DNA of 46,360 nucleotides from Flavobacteriales bacterium CG_4_10_14_0_2_um_filter_35_18 (GCA_002793215.1 PFPU01000020.1:1-46360); one strand, 5' to 3'. Positions 1-7,798 are shown, numbered from the stretch's first letter. Notes: generated by a model not told the origin, from the letters alone. Program-made: numbers and translations.

Positions 1-176
1 CATTTATTGCCGGACCACAAGGTGAAATTTTAGCACAAGCCTCACACAATCAAGAGGAAATAATCATTGCCGAAGTTGATTTAGATTTGCAAGAAAATGT
101 ACGCCAAAATTGGCCTTTTTTTAGAGATAGACGCATTGATGTATATGATGATCTTACCAAAAGAGCTTTAGATTAA
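1..176 (+). CDS. aguB: N-carbamoylputrescine amidase, C-terminal end (partial)
   Basis: Only the last 57 or so residues are present; the 5' part lies outside the window. The frame reads through a carbon-nitrogen hydrolase tail with the motif NWPFFRDRR before the stop. Nitrilase-superfamily amidases of the AguB and beta-ureidopropionase type end this way, and the complete paralogue at 14343-15209 ends with a near-identical WQFFRDRRPETYG. The stop codon overlaps the ATG of aguA by one base (TAATG), so the two are translationally coupled. That pairing is the standard two-step agmatine to putrescine route and is the reason for calling aguB rather than another amidase. The catalytic Glu-Lys-Cys triad cannot be checked here. 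Confidence 0.85.
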   Translation, partial: FIAGPQGEILAQASHNQEEIIIAEVDLDLQENVRQNWPFFRDRRIDVYDDLTKRALD

Positions 177-1204
177 TGAGAAGATTTCCAGCAGAATGGG
201 AAAAACAACAAGGTATTTTACTTTGCTTTCCACATAATGGCAACGATTGGCCCGGAAAATATCAAGCCATACAATGGGCGTTTGTAGAATTTATAAAAAA
301 AATCACACTTTTTGAGCAAGTTTTTCTAATTGTAGCAAGTCCAAAACTTAAAGATAAAGTTTCGGTGATGCTCAACAGTGCCAATGTCAATTTGGCTTAC
401 GTTTCTTTTGTCATTCAAAAGACAAATCGGAGTTGGATGCGTGATTCAGGACCTCTTTTCATCAAAACTAAAAACTCAGTTGAGTGTCTAAATTTTAATT
501 TCAATGGGTGGGCAAAATATACTAATTATCAGCTAGATAAGAATGTTCCTAAAGCGGTTTCAGGGTTTTTTAAATTACCCATAACACAAGTTTTATACAA
601 AGGCAAACCCGTTACGCTCGAAGGTGGTGCAATTGAAGTAAATGGCAAAGGAACCTTGATTACAACCGAAGAATGTTTGTTGCATCCAAGTGTTCAGGTG
701 CGGAATGCAGAACTGTCAAAAACGGATTATGAGTGCATTTTTAAAGAATACTTAGGCGTTTCAAATGTCATTTGGTTAAAAGCCGGTATTTTGGGTGATG
801 ATACTCACGGCCATATTGATGATTTATGCCGATTTGTTAACGCAAATACCATCGTAACAGTAGTTGAAAATGATATTAAAAGTGTTAATTATCAAATACT
901 TCAAGATAATTTAAAAAGATTAAAGCAAGCCCGTTTAGAAAATGGTGAAACACCAAGGATTATAAGTTTGCCTATGCCCAAGGAACTTATTTTTGAAGGG
1001 AGAATTTTACCAGCGAGTTATGCTAATTTCCTCATTTTGAATCAGTGTGTTTTAGTACCAACTTTTAATGATGCCAATGATCGCGTGGCATTAAACATTT
1101 TATCCCAATGTTTTAAAACAAGAGAAATAATAGGCCTAAGTGCAATTGATTTAATTTGGGGATTTGGAACGCTCCATTGTTTGAGTCAACAAATTCCTAT
1201 TTAA
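176..1204 (+). CDS. aguA: agmatine deiminase
   Basis: 342 residues, the usual length for the porphyromonas-type peptidylarginine deiminase family (PF04371). Visible family motifs are WMRDSGP, LEGGAIEVNGKG, GDDTHGHIDD and, near the C-terminus, GTLHCLSQQ, whose Cys (about residue 335) is the expected nucleophile. The enzyme hydrolyses agmatine to N-carbamoylputrescine and ammonia, which the preceding aguB product then converts to putrescine. No signal peptide is visible, so it is cytoplasmic. The start overlaps the aguB stop by one base, indicating an operon. All catalytic motifs look intact. The GGGNIHC form of the last motif in many family members is replaced here by GFGTLHC, a mild change. 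Confidence 0.93.
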   Translation: MRRFPAEWEKQQGILLCFPHNGNDWPGKYQAIQWAFVEFIKKITLFEQVFLIVASPKLKDKVSVMLNSANVNLAYVSFVIQKTNRSWMRDSGPLFIKTKNSVECLNFNFNGWAKYTNYQLDKNVPKAVSGFFKLPITQVLYKGKPVTLEGGAIEVNGKGTLITTEECLLHPSVQVRNAELSKTDYECIFKEYLGVSNVIWLKAGILGDDTHGHIDDLCRFVNANTIVTVVENDIKSVNYQILQDNLKRLKQARLENGETPRIISLPMPKELIFEGRILPASYANFLILNQCVLVPTFNDANDRVALNILSQCFKTREIIGLSAIDLIWGFGTLHCLSQQIPI

Positions 1205-1305
1205 AATTCTAATCCTTCATTTAAATTAGCAATACGTTTTAAAATTGCAAAATCATATAGACTGTAGATAGGAGTTAAAAAATGGACTATCATATTTAAT
1301 ATCAT
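1201..1305 (-). pseudogene. short ORF or gene remnant, unrecognised
   Basis: On the minus strand a 34-codon frame (or 30 codons from the inner ATG at 1293) ends with YDFAILKRIANLNEGLEF and a stop that overlaps the end of aguA by three bases. The tail looks like a normal protein C-terminus rather than random AT-rich translation, but an in-frame stop lies just upstream of the first ATG and the frame is too short for a known domain. It could be the remnant of a gene lost between aguA and the paraoxonase-like gene, a small protein, or chance. I do not recognise the family. Confidence 0.22.
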
Positions 1306-1402
1306 TATTTTAGATATTTATATATGCGCTATAATTTATATTATGTTAAATAGTATTTTCAATTCTCCCTGCCTAGTATATTTAAGTTACATGGGATAAA
1401 AT

Positions 1403-2461
1403 TTAATTGGATAGGTTTATTTTTAATAATTTATGTTGAAACACATCTCCTATAAAAATGTAGTTTTTAAATTTATAAGCAACACTGGTACCTGAAATTT
1501 CTAAACCATTGTTCAAATAGATTTTTTCTTGTTTATAGATGCCGTTTGGCAATTTGTGAATTCTTATGACTTCTGAAGGTGAAATTTTTGTTGAATCTTT
1601 TGCGTGCTGGCTAAATTTCAATAATTTAGGATGAGCTGCCAACCACAAATCCCCTTGACTATCAACCGTTATATTGTCAATTCCTGTATGTGTATTGACG
1701 TAATGCCTTAATTTTAAAGTCCCTTGCGCACTTTTTGTATAGATGTATAATTTTTGACCTGTAGTAGTTGCCAGATAAACCTCACTTTTATCATTTGATA
1801 AATTCACACCGTTGGCATATTTTAAGCCACTAACTACTTTTTTATAATTTGTTCCATCAAAATAAAGTAAATAGCTTTTAGGTAATTGCAAATAATTTTC
1901 TAAGGTTTGTTTAAATTTACTTCGATAACCGTGGTCATTAGTTACATAAAATGTTGAATCAGTTACTGCTGCAACATCATTTGGGCTAAACATCAAGTCG
2001 TTCTCATAGGTTTTTAAATGCATTAGAGTACCATTTTTAAATAAAAATTTCTCAACAAAACTGCCCTTTTTATTATGGTTTACCACAAATACATAAGTCG
2101 AACTATCCTGTTGAACTATTGAGATTCCGTGAGGATGAAATTCGCCTCGAAACGTATTTAATATCCTTTTAGGATTGGTATTGAGCGTATCATTAACATC
2201 TAAAGCATAAATATTGTCAATCCTATTTTCATTTTTAAGCATACTAGCCCAACGGTTGCTTGAAGAAATTAGCAGTAATTGATGTTTTGAATCAAAATCA
2301 ATATCTTCTGTTCCAGCCATATTAGTATAAATATATTCTGTTTTTCCTAAATTAAAATTGTTAATACTTTTAAAAACGCCACCAATATAAAGCATTTTAA
2401 AAACAAGCATCAAAAGCAACAATCCAACTATAAACAATCCTAGCTTTATAACTGTTTTCAT
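1403..2461 (-). CDS. paraoxonase/arylesterase-like six-bladed beta-propeller hydrolase
   Basis: 352 residues. An N-terminal hydrophobic segment (about residues 5-27) should anchor it in the inner membrane with the propeller outside the cytoplasm. From memory it aligns with animal paraoxonase (PON1) along most of its length: GTEDIDF (Ca ligand Glu, E52), HPHGIS (equivalent of PON1 His115), VVNHN (equivalent of His134), SPNDVAAV, YANGVN and GIDNITVD, so the calcium ligands and the His dyad appear conserved. PON-family enzymes are calcium-dependent lactonases and arylesterases; the bacterial substrate is unknown. The start codon overlaps the stop of the upstream MBL-fold gene by four bases (ATGA type), so the two are co-translated. 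A general SMP-30/strictosidine-synthase label is possible but less specific. Confidence 0.82.
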   Translation of the reverse strand: MKTVIKLGLFIVGLLLLMLVFKMLYIGGVFKSINNFNLGKTEYIYTNMAGTEDIDFDSKHQLLLISSSNRWASMLKNENRIDNIYALDVNDTLNTNPKRILNTFRGEFHPHGISIVQQDSSTYVFVVNHNKKGSFVEKFLFKNGTLMHLKTYENDLMFSPNDVAAVTDSTFYVTNDHGYRSKFKQTLENYLQLPKSYLLYFDGTNYKKVVSGLKYANGVNLSNDKSEVYLATTTGQKLYIYTKSAQGTLKLRHYVNTHTGIDNITVDSQGDLWLAAHPKLLKFSQHAKDSTKISPSEVIRIHKLPNGIYKQEKIYLNNGLEISGTSVAYKFKNYIFIGDVFQHKLLKINLSN

Positions 2462-3225
2462 TGCTTTTGATCTGGATACCAGTTTTTTAAAATAACCTGG
2501 ATACTTTTATTTCCATTGGATACCAGCGCTTTAAATTGGTCAATAGCACTAAATCCGGCATTGCCCCTATAATGAAACGGATAAACTATTTTTGGTTTAA
2601 AATCTAAAACAGCACTCGCCGCTTGTTCTACGGTCATCGTATAAGGCAAATTCATACAAACAAAGGCAATATCAATATTTTTTAAAGTGCGCATTTCTTC
2701 AATATCAGCAGTATCGCCGGATATATAAACACACTTACCGCCAAAATTTAAAACATAGCCATTTCCCCTACCTTTAATATGTTTTGCATCAGCAGTTATA
2801 GGCAAATTATACATGGCAATGGCTTGAATTTTAATTCCAAGCAACTGATTCTTTTCGCCATTTCTCATAACAATTAATTTGTTTGGCAGCGCTTCGGAGG
2901 CTAGTTTTAATTTTGCCGCTAAAGGTAAAATGATAATTGTTTTTGGTGTGATAATAGACTTTAATGATTTGATATTTAAATGATCACCGTGAATATCTGT
3001 TATAAAAACCACATCCGCTTTAGCGTAATTAACATCAAAATTTTCAATACCACTCGGATCTACATAAATGGTTTTACTATTCCAAGTCATCGATAAACTC
3101 GCATGAAATAAGGGTTGGATATTTAAATTTCCTTTCTTTGTTTCGTAGCGATCTGGCTGTGCCATTTGTGCCTGTAATCCTATAAAAAACAGACTGATAA
3201 ACAAACTACAGATAATCTTTTTCAT
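2458..3225 (-). CDS. exported MBL-fold metallo-hydrolase (UlaG/UPF0173-like)
   Basis: The ORF track extends upstream to 3303, but the start at 3225 gives a clean signal peptide (MKKIICSLFISLFFIGLQAQ) and sits 24 nt after a TATATTTG promoter box, so I use it: 255 residues. The fold is the short metallo-beta-lactamase type: HASL and DPSG near the N-terminus, metal motif TDIHGDHLN, a His in HIKGRGNG, SGDT, and YPFHYRG near the end. The canonical first motif HxHxDH reads DIHGDH, with Asp in place of the first His. The product is predicted periplasmic or surface-located. It is the first gene of a two-gene operon with the paraoxonase-like protein; both folds include lactonases. The substrate is not deducible. 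Confidence 0.8.
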   Translation of the reverse strand: MKKIICSLFISLFFIGLQAQMAQPDRYETKKGNLNIQPLFHASLSMTWNSKTIYVDPSGIENFDVNYAKADVVFITDIHGDHLNIKSLKSIITPKTIIILPLAAKLKLASEALPNKLIVMRNGEKNQLLGIKIQAIAMYNLPITADAKHIKGRGNGYVLNFGGKCVYISGDTADIEEMRTLKNIDIAFVCMNLPYTMTVEQAASAVLDFKPKIVYPFHYRGNAGFSAIDQFKALVSNGNKSIQVILKNWYPDQKQ

Positions 3226-3249
3226 ATTGTATAAATTTAGATACTGCTT

Positions 3250-3257
3250 CAAATATA
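3250..3257 (-). promoter_or_regulatory. TAnnTTTG -7 box for the MBL/paraoxonase operon
   Basis: The minus strand reads TATATTTG, a full match to the Bacteroidota -7 consensus TAnnTTTG, placed 24 nt before the chosen ATG. No convincing -33 TTG is seen at the usual spacing. It also supports the shortened start of the MBL gene. Confidence 0.5.
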
Positions 3258-3348
3258 CAAAAGATATCTTTAACAGATTTGTTGTCATCTTTTTAAGGGT
3301 CACATATAAATTTATTTTCTATATTTACCCCTATTAAAACCTACAAAA

Positions 3349-4665
3349 ATGAACTCTAAATTCGCTTTTAGCTGTATGACGCTGACTTTAGCATTAATTT
3401 CTTGTCAAAATTCAAATCAAAAAAACATGTCCGATTCCGATTTAATAAAAAAAGCGCATATCATTCACAATAAAGTTATTACGATGGATACGCATAATGA
3501 TATTAGTGTTAAAAATTTTACAGATTCAATAAATTACGCTACCAATATTGATACGCAAGTCAATATTCCTAAAATGGAAGCAGGTGGTTTAGATGTTTCG
3601 TGGCTTGTGGTTTATACAGGCCAAAGCACACTTGATGCCGAAGGTTATGCCGAAGCCTATAAAAATGCTATGGAAAAATTTGAAGCCATTCATCGTTTAT
3701 GTGAAAAATATGCACCCGATAAAATTGAGTTGGCACTTACTTCAGATGATGTGAGACGCATTCATCAAGCCGATAAAAAAGTTGCAATGATTGCCGTTGA
3801 AAATGCCTATTCATTGGGTTTAGACCTTTCTAATATTAAAAAATTCTACAATTTAGGTGCGCGTTATATGTCCTTATCTCATAATGGTCACAGTCAGTTT
3901 TGCGATTCTAATACCGGTGAAAAAGACAGTATATGGTTGTATCATGGCTTGTCAGATTTAGGAAAAAGTGCTTTAATAGAAATGAATAAATTGGGCATTA
4001 TGGTTGATGTTTCGCATCCGTCAAGAGAATCATTTTTGGATATGATTAATCTGAGCAAAGCGCCGATAATTGCCTCACATTCAGCTGCTAGAGCATTGTG
4101 TAACAGTAGTAGAAATTTAGATGACGAACAACTTAAACTTTTAGCTGAAAATGATGGCGTTATTCAAACGGTTGCTTTTAGCAGTTATTTAAATACCGAA
4201 AAAGACCAAGCCTATAAAGATGCTATAAAACCTCTATATGATACCATTGCAAAAGAAATGGGCATTATTTTACCTAACCCAAGTACTTTTGCCACGATGA
4301 GTGATGCTTCCTTTGAAGACTTTTTTGAAAAGCTTAAAAAAGTACGTAAAAAAGCAGAAAGCGATTCTAGGATGGTTGAAATAAGAAAGAATACGCCGCC
4401 CGTTAATGTTTCCGATTTAGCCGATCATATAGATTATTTAGTCAAACTCATTGGCATTGACCATGTTGGAATTAGCTCCGATTTTGATGGTGGTGGCGGT
4501 ATTGATGGCTGGAATGATGCTTCCGAAACTTTTAATGTTACGCTCGAATTGGTAAAACGCGGCTATAACCAAGAAGAAATTGGCAAATTATGGAGTGGTA
4601 ATTTATTGCGCGTACTTGATGATTGTCAGCGTATTGCTAAAGAAATTCAAGGTAAATCATCTTAA
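3349..4665 (+). CDS. membrane dipeptidase (peptidase M19), lipoprotein
   Basis: 438 residues. The N-terminus is a lipoprotein signal with lipobox LISC (Cys 19), so the enzyme is likely anchored to a membrane facing the periplasm or outside. M19 (renal dipeptidase, PF01244) metal motifs are present in order: DTHND (His49, Asp51), bridging Glu in VENAYSLG, VSHPS, ASHSA, and the Asp of SSDFDGGGG. The family cleaves dipeptides, including those with a D-residue at the second position. It is transcribed alone, divergent from the MBL gene, with a near-consensus TATATTTA box at 3320-3327. A second M19 enzyme lies at the far end of the window. Confidence 0.9.
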   Translation: MNSKFAFSCMTLTLALISCQNSNQKNMSDSDLIKKAHIIHNKVITMDTHNDISVKNFTDSINYATNIDTQVNIPKMEAGGLDVSWLVVYTGQSTLDAEGYAEAYKNAMEKFEAIHRLCEKYAPDKIELALTSDDVRRIHQADKKVAMIAVENAYSLGLDLSNIKKFYNLGARYMSLSHNGHSQFCDSNTGEKDSIWLYHGLSDLGKSALIEMNKLGIMVDVSHPSRESFLDMINLSKAPIIASHSAARALCNSSRNLDDEQLKLLAENDGVIQTVAFSSYLNTEKDQAYKDAIKPLYDTIAKEMGIILPNPSTFATMSDASFEDFFEKLKKVRKKAESDSRMVEIRKNTPPVNVSDLADHIDYLVKLIGIDHVGISSDFDGGGGIDGWNDASETFNVTLELVKRGYNQEEIGKLWSGNLLRVLDDCQRIAKEIQGKSS

Positions 4666-4690
4666 AATTCTAAGGCTTTAAAATTTTAAG
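4661..4690. terminator. possible bidirectional hairpin between convergent genes
   Basis: CTTAAAATT (4661-4669) and AATTTTAAG (4682-4690) form a 9-bp inverted repeat around a 12-nt loop. It spans both stop codons of the convergent dipeptidase and thioesterase genes, which are only 4 nt apart. The stem is AT-rich and would be weak. Confidence 0.3.
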
Positions 4691-5065
4691 GATGTCGTCC
4701 TGAATGCGTCTTGGTCGCATTGTTTTGGCATCCAATAAAACCCAAATTGTTTTGGCGCGCGTCAATAATTGATTATTGGCAAAAATTTCAACGTGTCTTA
4801 TAGATTTCACCCCTTGGGTTGCACCAATCCAAGTGCTAATCGTAATTAAATCGTCTAAAAAAGCGGGTTTTAAATAATCAATTTCATGTCGCAAAGCCAC
4901 CCAGCAATATTGTTCTTTAAATTGGTTGTCAGTAAGTTGCATCCAATGTTTAGTAGCTGCCAAATTAATCCATTTTAAGTAAACCACATTATTTACATGA
5001 TTGAGTTCATCAATATCTTCGGGAGCAACGTTTAATTCAATCGTAAAAATCTTTGTAGCATTCAA
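4670..5065 (-). CDS. acyl-CoA thioesterase, 4HBT hotdog fold (YbgC/FadM-like)
   Basis: 131 residues, normal for a single hotdog domain. The motif DIDELNHVNNVVYLKWI matches the 4-hydroxybenzoyl-CoA thioesterase active-site region (D-x-x-x-HVNN-xxY), followed by a typical central strand region (AFLDDLITISTWIG) and ALR/AKTIWVLLD. Such enzymes hydrolyse acyl-CoA thioesters in the cytoplasm; substrate length cannot be read from the sequence. It is a single gene, convergent with the dipeptidase gene. The minus-strand sequence upstream has TACTTTTA, one mismatch from the -7 consensus. Confidence 0.8.
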   Translation of the reverse strand: MNATKIFTIELNVAPEDIDELNHVNNVVYLKWINLAATKHWMQLTDNQFKEQYCWVALRHEIDYLKPAFLDDLITISTWIGATQGVKSIRHVEIFANNQLLTRAKTIWVLLDAKTMRPRRIQDDILKILKP

Positions 5066-5111
5066 AATAGTTAACTTTATATTTTTGTAAAAGTACTAAA
5101 AATAAAATATT

Positions 5112-5119
5112 TAAATTTG
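5112..5119 (+). promoter_or_regulatory. TAnnTTTG -7 box for the NifX-like gene
   Basis: TAAATTTG matches the consensus and lies about 48 nt before the ATG at 5168. A second match, TATTTTTG, is at 5080-5087. Confidence 0.4.
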
Positions 5120-5167
5120 TAACAGTTAAGGTCTAATTGTAGTCTTATTAAAAAAAATCAACCAAAA

Positions 5168-5560
5168 ATGATCAACTTAATCGCCATAACATGCCACAAT
5201 AAAAAGGATATTTCCGGCCACGCTGGAGATTGTCGTAATTATTTAATATACAAAATTATAGGTAATATTATCGTAGCTAAAGATTTAATAGAATTATCTG
5301 TTGAAGAAGCGCTTCACAACACCTTCCATAATCCTGTTGAAAACCCAAGTCACCCCCTATTTAAAGTCAATATTTTACTCACCGGTGGTATTGGCATAGG
5401 TGGTATAAACCGATTAAAACACTATAAAGTTGACGCATTTATCGTTGCAGAAACCAACCCAGATGTTGCCGTTAAAAAATTGCTCAATGGCACCTTAATT
5501 TACCTAGATCCAAATAGTTTGCAACCAGCAGGAAATTGCGGTTGCGGTGGTGCTCATTAG
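5168..5560 (+). CDS. NifX/NifB C-terminal-like (dinitrogenase Fe-Mo cofactor biosynthesis) domain protein
   Basis: 130 residues, one domain of the PF02579 type (RNase H-like fold): an N-terminal ISGHAGDCRNYLIY segment, a central LLTGGIGIGGINRLKHYKVD stretch resembling the GMGPRA/L...G motif of the family, and a C-terminal tail with CGCGG ahead of His that looks like a metal-binding end. In nitrogen fixers these domains carry iron-molybdenum cofactor intermediates, but no nif gene is nearby, and stand-alone homologues occur widely in non-fixers with unknown cargo. Transcribed alone, with its own promoter box. The fold assignment is fairly secure; the function is not. Confidence 0.7.
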   Translation: MINLIAITCHNKKDISGHAGDCRNYLIYKIIGNIIVAKDLIELSVEEALHNTFHNPVENPSHPLFKVNILLTGGIGIGGINRLKHYKVDAFIVAETNPDVAVKKLLNGTLIYLDPNSLQPAGNCGCGGAH

Positions 5561-5591
5561 CGAACCTACATTACAATATATTTTTTAAGTA

Positions 5592-5599
5592 TATATTTG
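5592..5599 (+). promoter_or_regulatory. TAnnTTTG -7 box for the S4-protein operon
   Basis: TATATTTG is a full consensus match ending 16 nt before the ATG at 5616. The operon it would serve is S4 protein, methyltransferase and phosphoribosyltransferase. Confidence 0.5.
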
Positions 5600-5615
5600 T
5601 TCTTATTTTTGACTG

Positions 5616-5987
5616 ATGAGAATAGATAAATATTTATGGTGTATCAGGGTGTTTAAAACCCGTAGTTTAGCAACCGAAGCTTGTAAAAAAAATCATATAA
5701 CGGTTAACCAGCAAAAGTCAAAACCATCAAAAGAAGTTTTTGGTGGTGAACATTTAGTGGTTCATAAAGAGCAAATTGATTACCAATTTGAAATCCTAGA
5801 TTTGCCCGAAAGCCGTGTAGGTGCTAAGATTGCCGGCTTATATTACAGAGATCAAACCCCAAAAGAAGCCTTTGAAAATAGCGAATTGTTAAAATATTCA
5901 AAGGATTATTATCGCCAAAAAGGCGTAGGCCGACCAACTAAAAAAGACCGCCGTGCTATTGATGACTATACTGATGACAATGACTAA
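5616..5987 (+). CDS. S4-domain RNA-binding protein (Hsp15/HslR family)
   Basis: 123 residues. The first 60 or so residues form an S4 RNA-binding domain: MRIDKYLWCIRVFKTRSLA, then NHITVNQQKSKPSKEV, matching the HslR/Hsp15 heat-shock protein layout. The C-terminal part is basic (KGVGRPTKKDRR). In E. coli, Hsp15 binds stalled 50S subunits carrying nascent peptidyl-tRNA and helps recycle them; the same role is inferred here. First gene of an apparent operon. Its end overlaps the start of the next gene by 8 nt. Confidence 0.85.
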   Translation: MRIDKYLWCIRVFKTRSLATEACKKNHITVNQQKSKPSKEVFGGEHLVVHKEQIDYQFEILDLPESRVGAKIAGLYYRDQTPKEAFENSELLKYSKDYYRQKGVGRPTKKDRRAIDDYTDDND

Positions 5988-6576
5988 ATTTAATCAAGAT
6001 TTTTGGGAAGACAAGTATAAACAATCCAATACCCATTGGGATATTGGCACAGCTTCTACTCCGCTAAAAAACTATATAGACCAACTAAACAACAGAAATT
6101 TAAATATTTTAATTCCCGGAGCTGGAAATGCTCATGAGGCAGAATATCTTCATCGTCAAGGTTTTAAAAATGTATTTGTACTTGATATTGCAAAGCAACC
6201 TTTAGCAAACTTTAAAAAAAGAGTCCCCAGTTTTTCGGATGATCATTTAATTCAAGCCGATTTTTTTGAACATCATCAGTTGTATGACCTCATTATAGAG
6301 CAGACTTTTTTTTGTGCCTTAGACCCAAATTTAAGACCCAAATACGCCGAAAAAATGAGCCAATTGCTTCATTCTAAAGGTAAATTAGTAGGTTTATTAT
6401 TTGAATTTGAATTGACAAACGAAGGGCCTCCTTTTGGCGGATCGTATTTAGAATACCAAAACCTATTTTCAAAATATTTTAAAATTAAGACTTTAGAACT
6501 TGCTAATAATTCCATTAAACCACGTGCGGGAAGAGAATTGTTTGTTATATTTGAATCTCAAAAACCTATTGGTTAA
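5980..6576 (+). CDS. SAM-dependent methyltransferase, thiopurine S-methyltransferase-like
   Basis: The ORF track starts at 5953; the ATG at 5980 (MTKFNQDFWEDKYK) gives the family's usual beginning and reduces the overlap with the S4 gene to 8 nt, leaving 198 residues. Motifs are HWDIGTASTPL, ILIPGAGNAHEAEYL (SAM-binding motif I) and VLDIAKQPL, with a TFFCALDPNLR segment typical of the TPMT family (PF05724). It should transfer a methyl group from S-adenosylmethionine to a small thiol or halide-like acceptor in the cytoplasm; the real acceptor is unknown. It sits in the middle of the S4-methyltransferase-PRTase set. Confidence 0.8.
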   Translation: MTKFNQDFWEDKYKQSNTHWDIGTASTPLKNYIDQLNNRNLNILIPGAGNAHEAEYLHRQGFKNVFVLDIAKQPLANFKKRVPSFSDDHLIQADFFEHHQLYDLIIEQTFFCALDPNLRPKYAEKMSQLLHSKGKLVGLLFEFELTNEGPPFGGSYLEYQNLFSKYFKIKTLELANNSIKPRAGRELFVIFESQKPIG

Positions 6577-6590
6577 ATTTCTACAATTTT

Positions 6591-7079
6591 ATGGAGTCAA
6601 TCATTCTAAACAAAATACAAATCAATCAAAAAATAATGCGCATTGCATATCAAATTTATGAATGCCATCTCAATCAAAATGAGCTCATTATTGCTGGTAT
6701 TGCCGATAATGGCTTTATCTTAGCAAAACGAATTCAAAAGGCGCTTCAAGCAATTTCTCCTTTAAAAGTAAGTATTTGCGAAGTAACGATTGATAAGAAA
6801 AAACCTTTAAACCCGATTATAACTTCCTTAAATGCTATTGAATACCAAAATAAATCATTAGTTTTAGTAGATGATGTTTTAAATTCGGGCACTACCTTAA
6901 TGTATGTGGTTAAACATTTTTTAGAAGTCCCCTTAACACAATTTAAAACGGCAGTGCTCGTTGACCGCAATCACAAAAAATATCCTGTAAAGGCCGATTT
7001 TAAAGGGATTTCACTTTCTACTTCTTTAAGGGAGCACGTTCAAGTAGATTTTGAATCGAATAAAGTTACGCTTATCTAA
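6591..7079 (+). CDS. phosphoribosyltransferase, PyrR-like type I
   Basis: 162 residues. The PRPP-binding signature LVLVDDVLNSGTTLMYV is complete, and the N-terminal IIAGIADNGFILAKRI segment fits the first loop of type I PRTases. Length and order resemble the PyrR/uracil-PRTase-like proteins of the Bacteroidota, often annotated only as phosphoribosyltransferase. The substrate base cannot be deduced. It follows the methyltransferase by 14 nt on the same strand and overlaps the convergent shikimate kinase gene by 4 nt at the 3' ends. Confidence 0.8.
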   Translation: MESIILNKIQINQKIMRIAYQIYECHLNQNELIIAGIADNGFILAKRIQKALQAISPLKVSICEVTIDKKKPLNPIITSLNAIEYQNKSLVLVDDVLNSGTTLMYVVKHFLEVPLTQFKTAVLVDRNHKKYPVKADFKGISLSTSLREHVQVDFESNKVTLI

Positions 7080-7609
7080 GTCTTTTTAAAAGCCTCAATT
7101 TCTTTTAAAATTAGCGCCACAATTTCTGGCATTGTCTTCGATTCTGTTTTTATTTTAAGTTGGCTTTCTTCATAATAAACACGGCGTTCAAATAAATGTT
7201 TTGCAACAAATTCGGCTATTGTTTCATCCTTTAAATCGGCTACTAATGGGCGGTTTTGTTTTTCGGCGTGTAATCGTGTCACTAACACTTTTTGGGGCAC
7301 ATCTAAATAAATAGTCAAAGCTAATTGATTCATCAAATTCATGTTGTCTCCAAAAGTGGGTGTGCCTCCTCCTACAGCTAATATAAATGGGGTTTTTTGT
7401 GCTAAAATTTCTTGCAAATAAGCGCTTTCTAACTTTCTAAAATAGACTTCTCCTTTAGTTTTAAAAATTTCAGAAATTGATAAAGCTGTTTTTTCTTGGA
7501 TATAATTGTCGAGATCAAGGTGTTTTAAATTTAATTTTTTTGCCAATAAAGCAGCAATAGCCGACTTTCCAGCTGCCATATACCCTATAATAATGATGTT
7601 TTTTAACAT
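7076..7609 (-). CDS. aroK: shikimate kinase
   Basis: 177 residues. The Walker A loop is GYMAAGKS (residues 9-16), followed by the shikimate-binding DLDNYIQ, FRKLES and VGGGTP motifs, and an NRPL lid segment. It phosphorylates shikimate with ATP in the common aromatic amino acid pathway (cytoplasm). It stands alone on the minus strand; the upstream sequence has GATATTTG, one mismatch from the -7 consensus. The alternative is a gluconate kinase-like enzyme, but the DLD/GGG set favours AroK. Confidence 0.93.
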   Translation of the reverse strand: MLKNIIIIGYMAAGKSAIAALLAKKLNLKHLDLDNYIQEKTALSISEIFKTKGEVYFRKLESAYLQEILAQKTPFILAVGGGTPTFGDNMNLMNQLALTIYLDVPQKVLVTRLHAEKQNRPLVADLKDETIAEFVAKHLFERRVYYEESQLKIKTESKTMPEIVALILKEIEAFKKT

Positions 7610-7667
7610 ATAAAATTCTATTGCTCAAACGCAAACAAATATCAGACAAAAAAAAATAATATTGACC

Positions 7668-7697
7668 TTGTATTTGTAATAAATGATAGTATATTTG
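7668..7697 (+). promoter_or_regulatory. Bacteroidota-type promoter of tRNA-Lys
   Basis: A TTG at 7668-7670 is followed after 19 nt by TATATTTG at 7690-7697, matching both the -33 and -7 elements with normal spacing. The tRNA starts 17 nt after the -7 box. This is the clearest two-part promoter in the window. Confidence 0.7.
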
Positions 7698-7713
7698 CAA
7701 CCGAATTTTGAAA

Positions 7714-7786
7714 GACTTGGTAGCTCAGTTGGTAGAGCATTACACTTTTAATGTAGGGGTCCTGGGTTCGAGCCCCAGCCAGGTCA
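7714..7786 (+). tRNA. tRNA-Lys (anticodon TTT)
   Basis: 73 nt with full cloverleaf: acceptor GACTTGG/CCAGGTC with discriminator A, D-stem GCTC/GAGC, anticodon loop CTTTTAA giving anticodon TTT at 7747-7749, and T-arm CTGGG-TTCGAGC-CCCAG. The CCA tail is not encoded. Confidence 0.97.
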
Positions 7787-7798
7787 CAATCGCAATTA

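Noticed and set aside
6746-6970. Minus-strand ORF inside the phosphoribosyltransferase gene
   Set aside because: Lies fully opposite a gene with an intact PRPP motif; no own motif or promoter.
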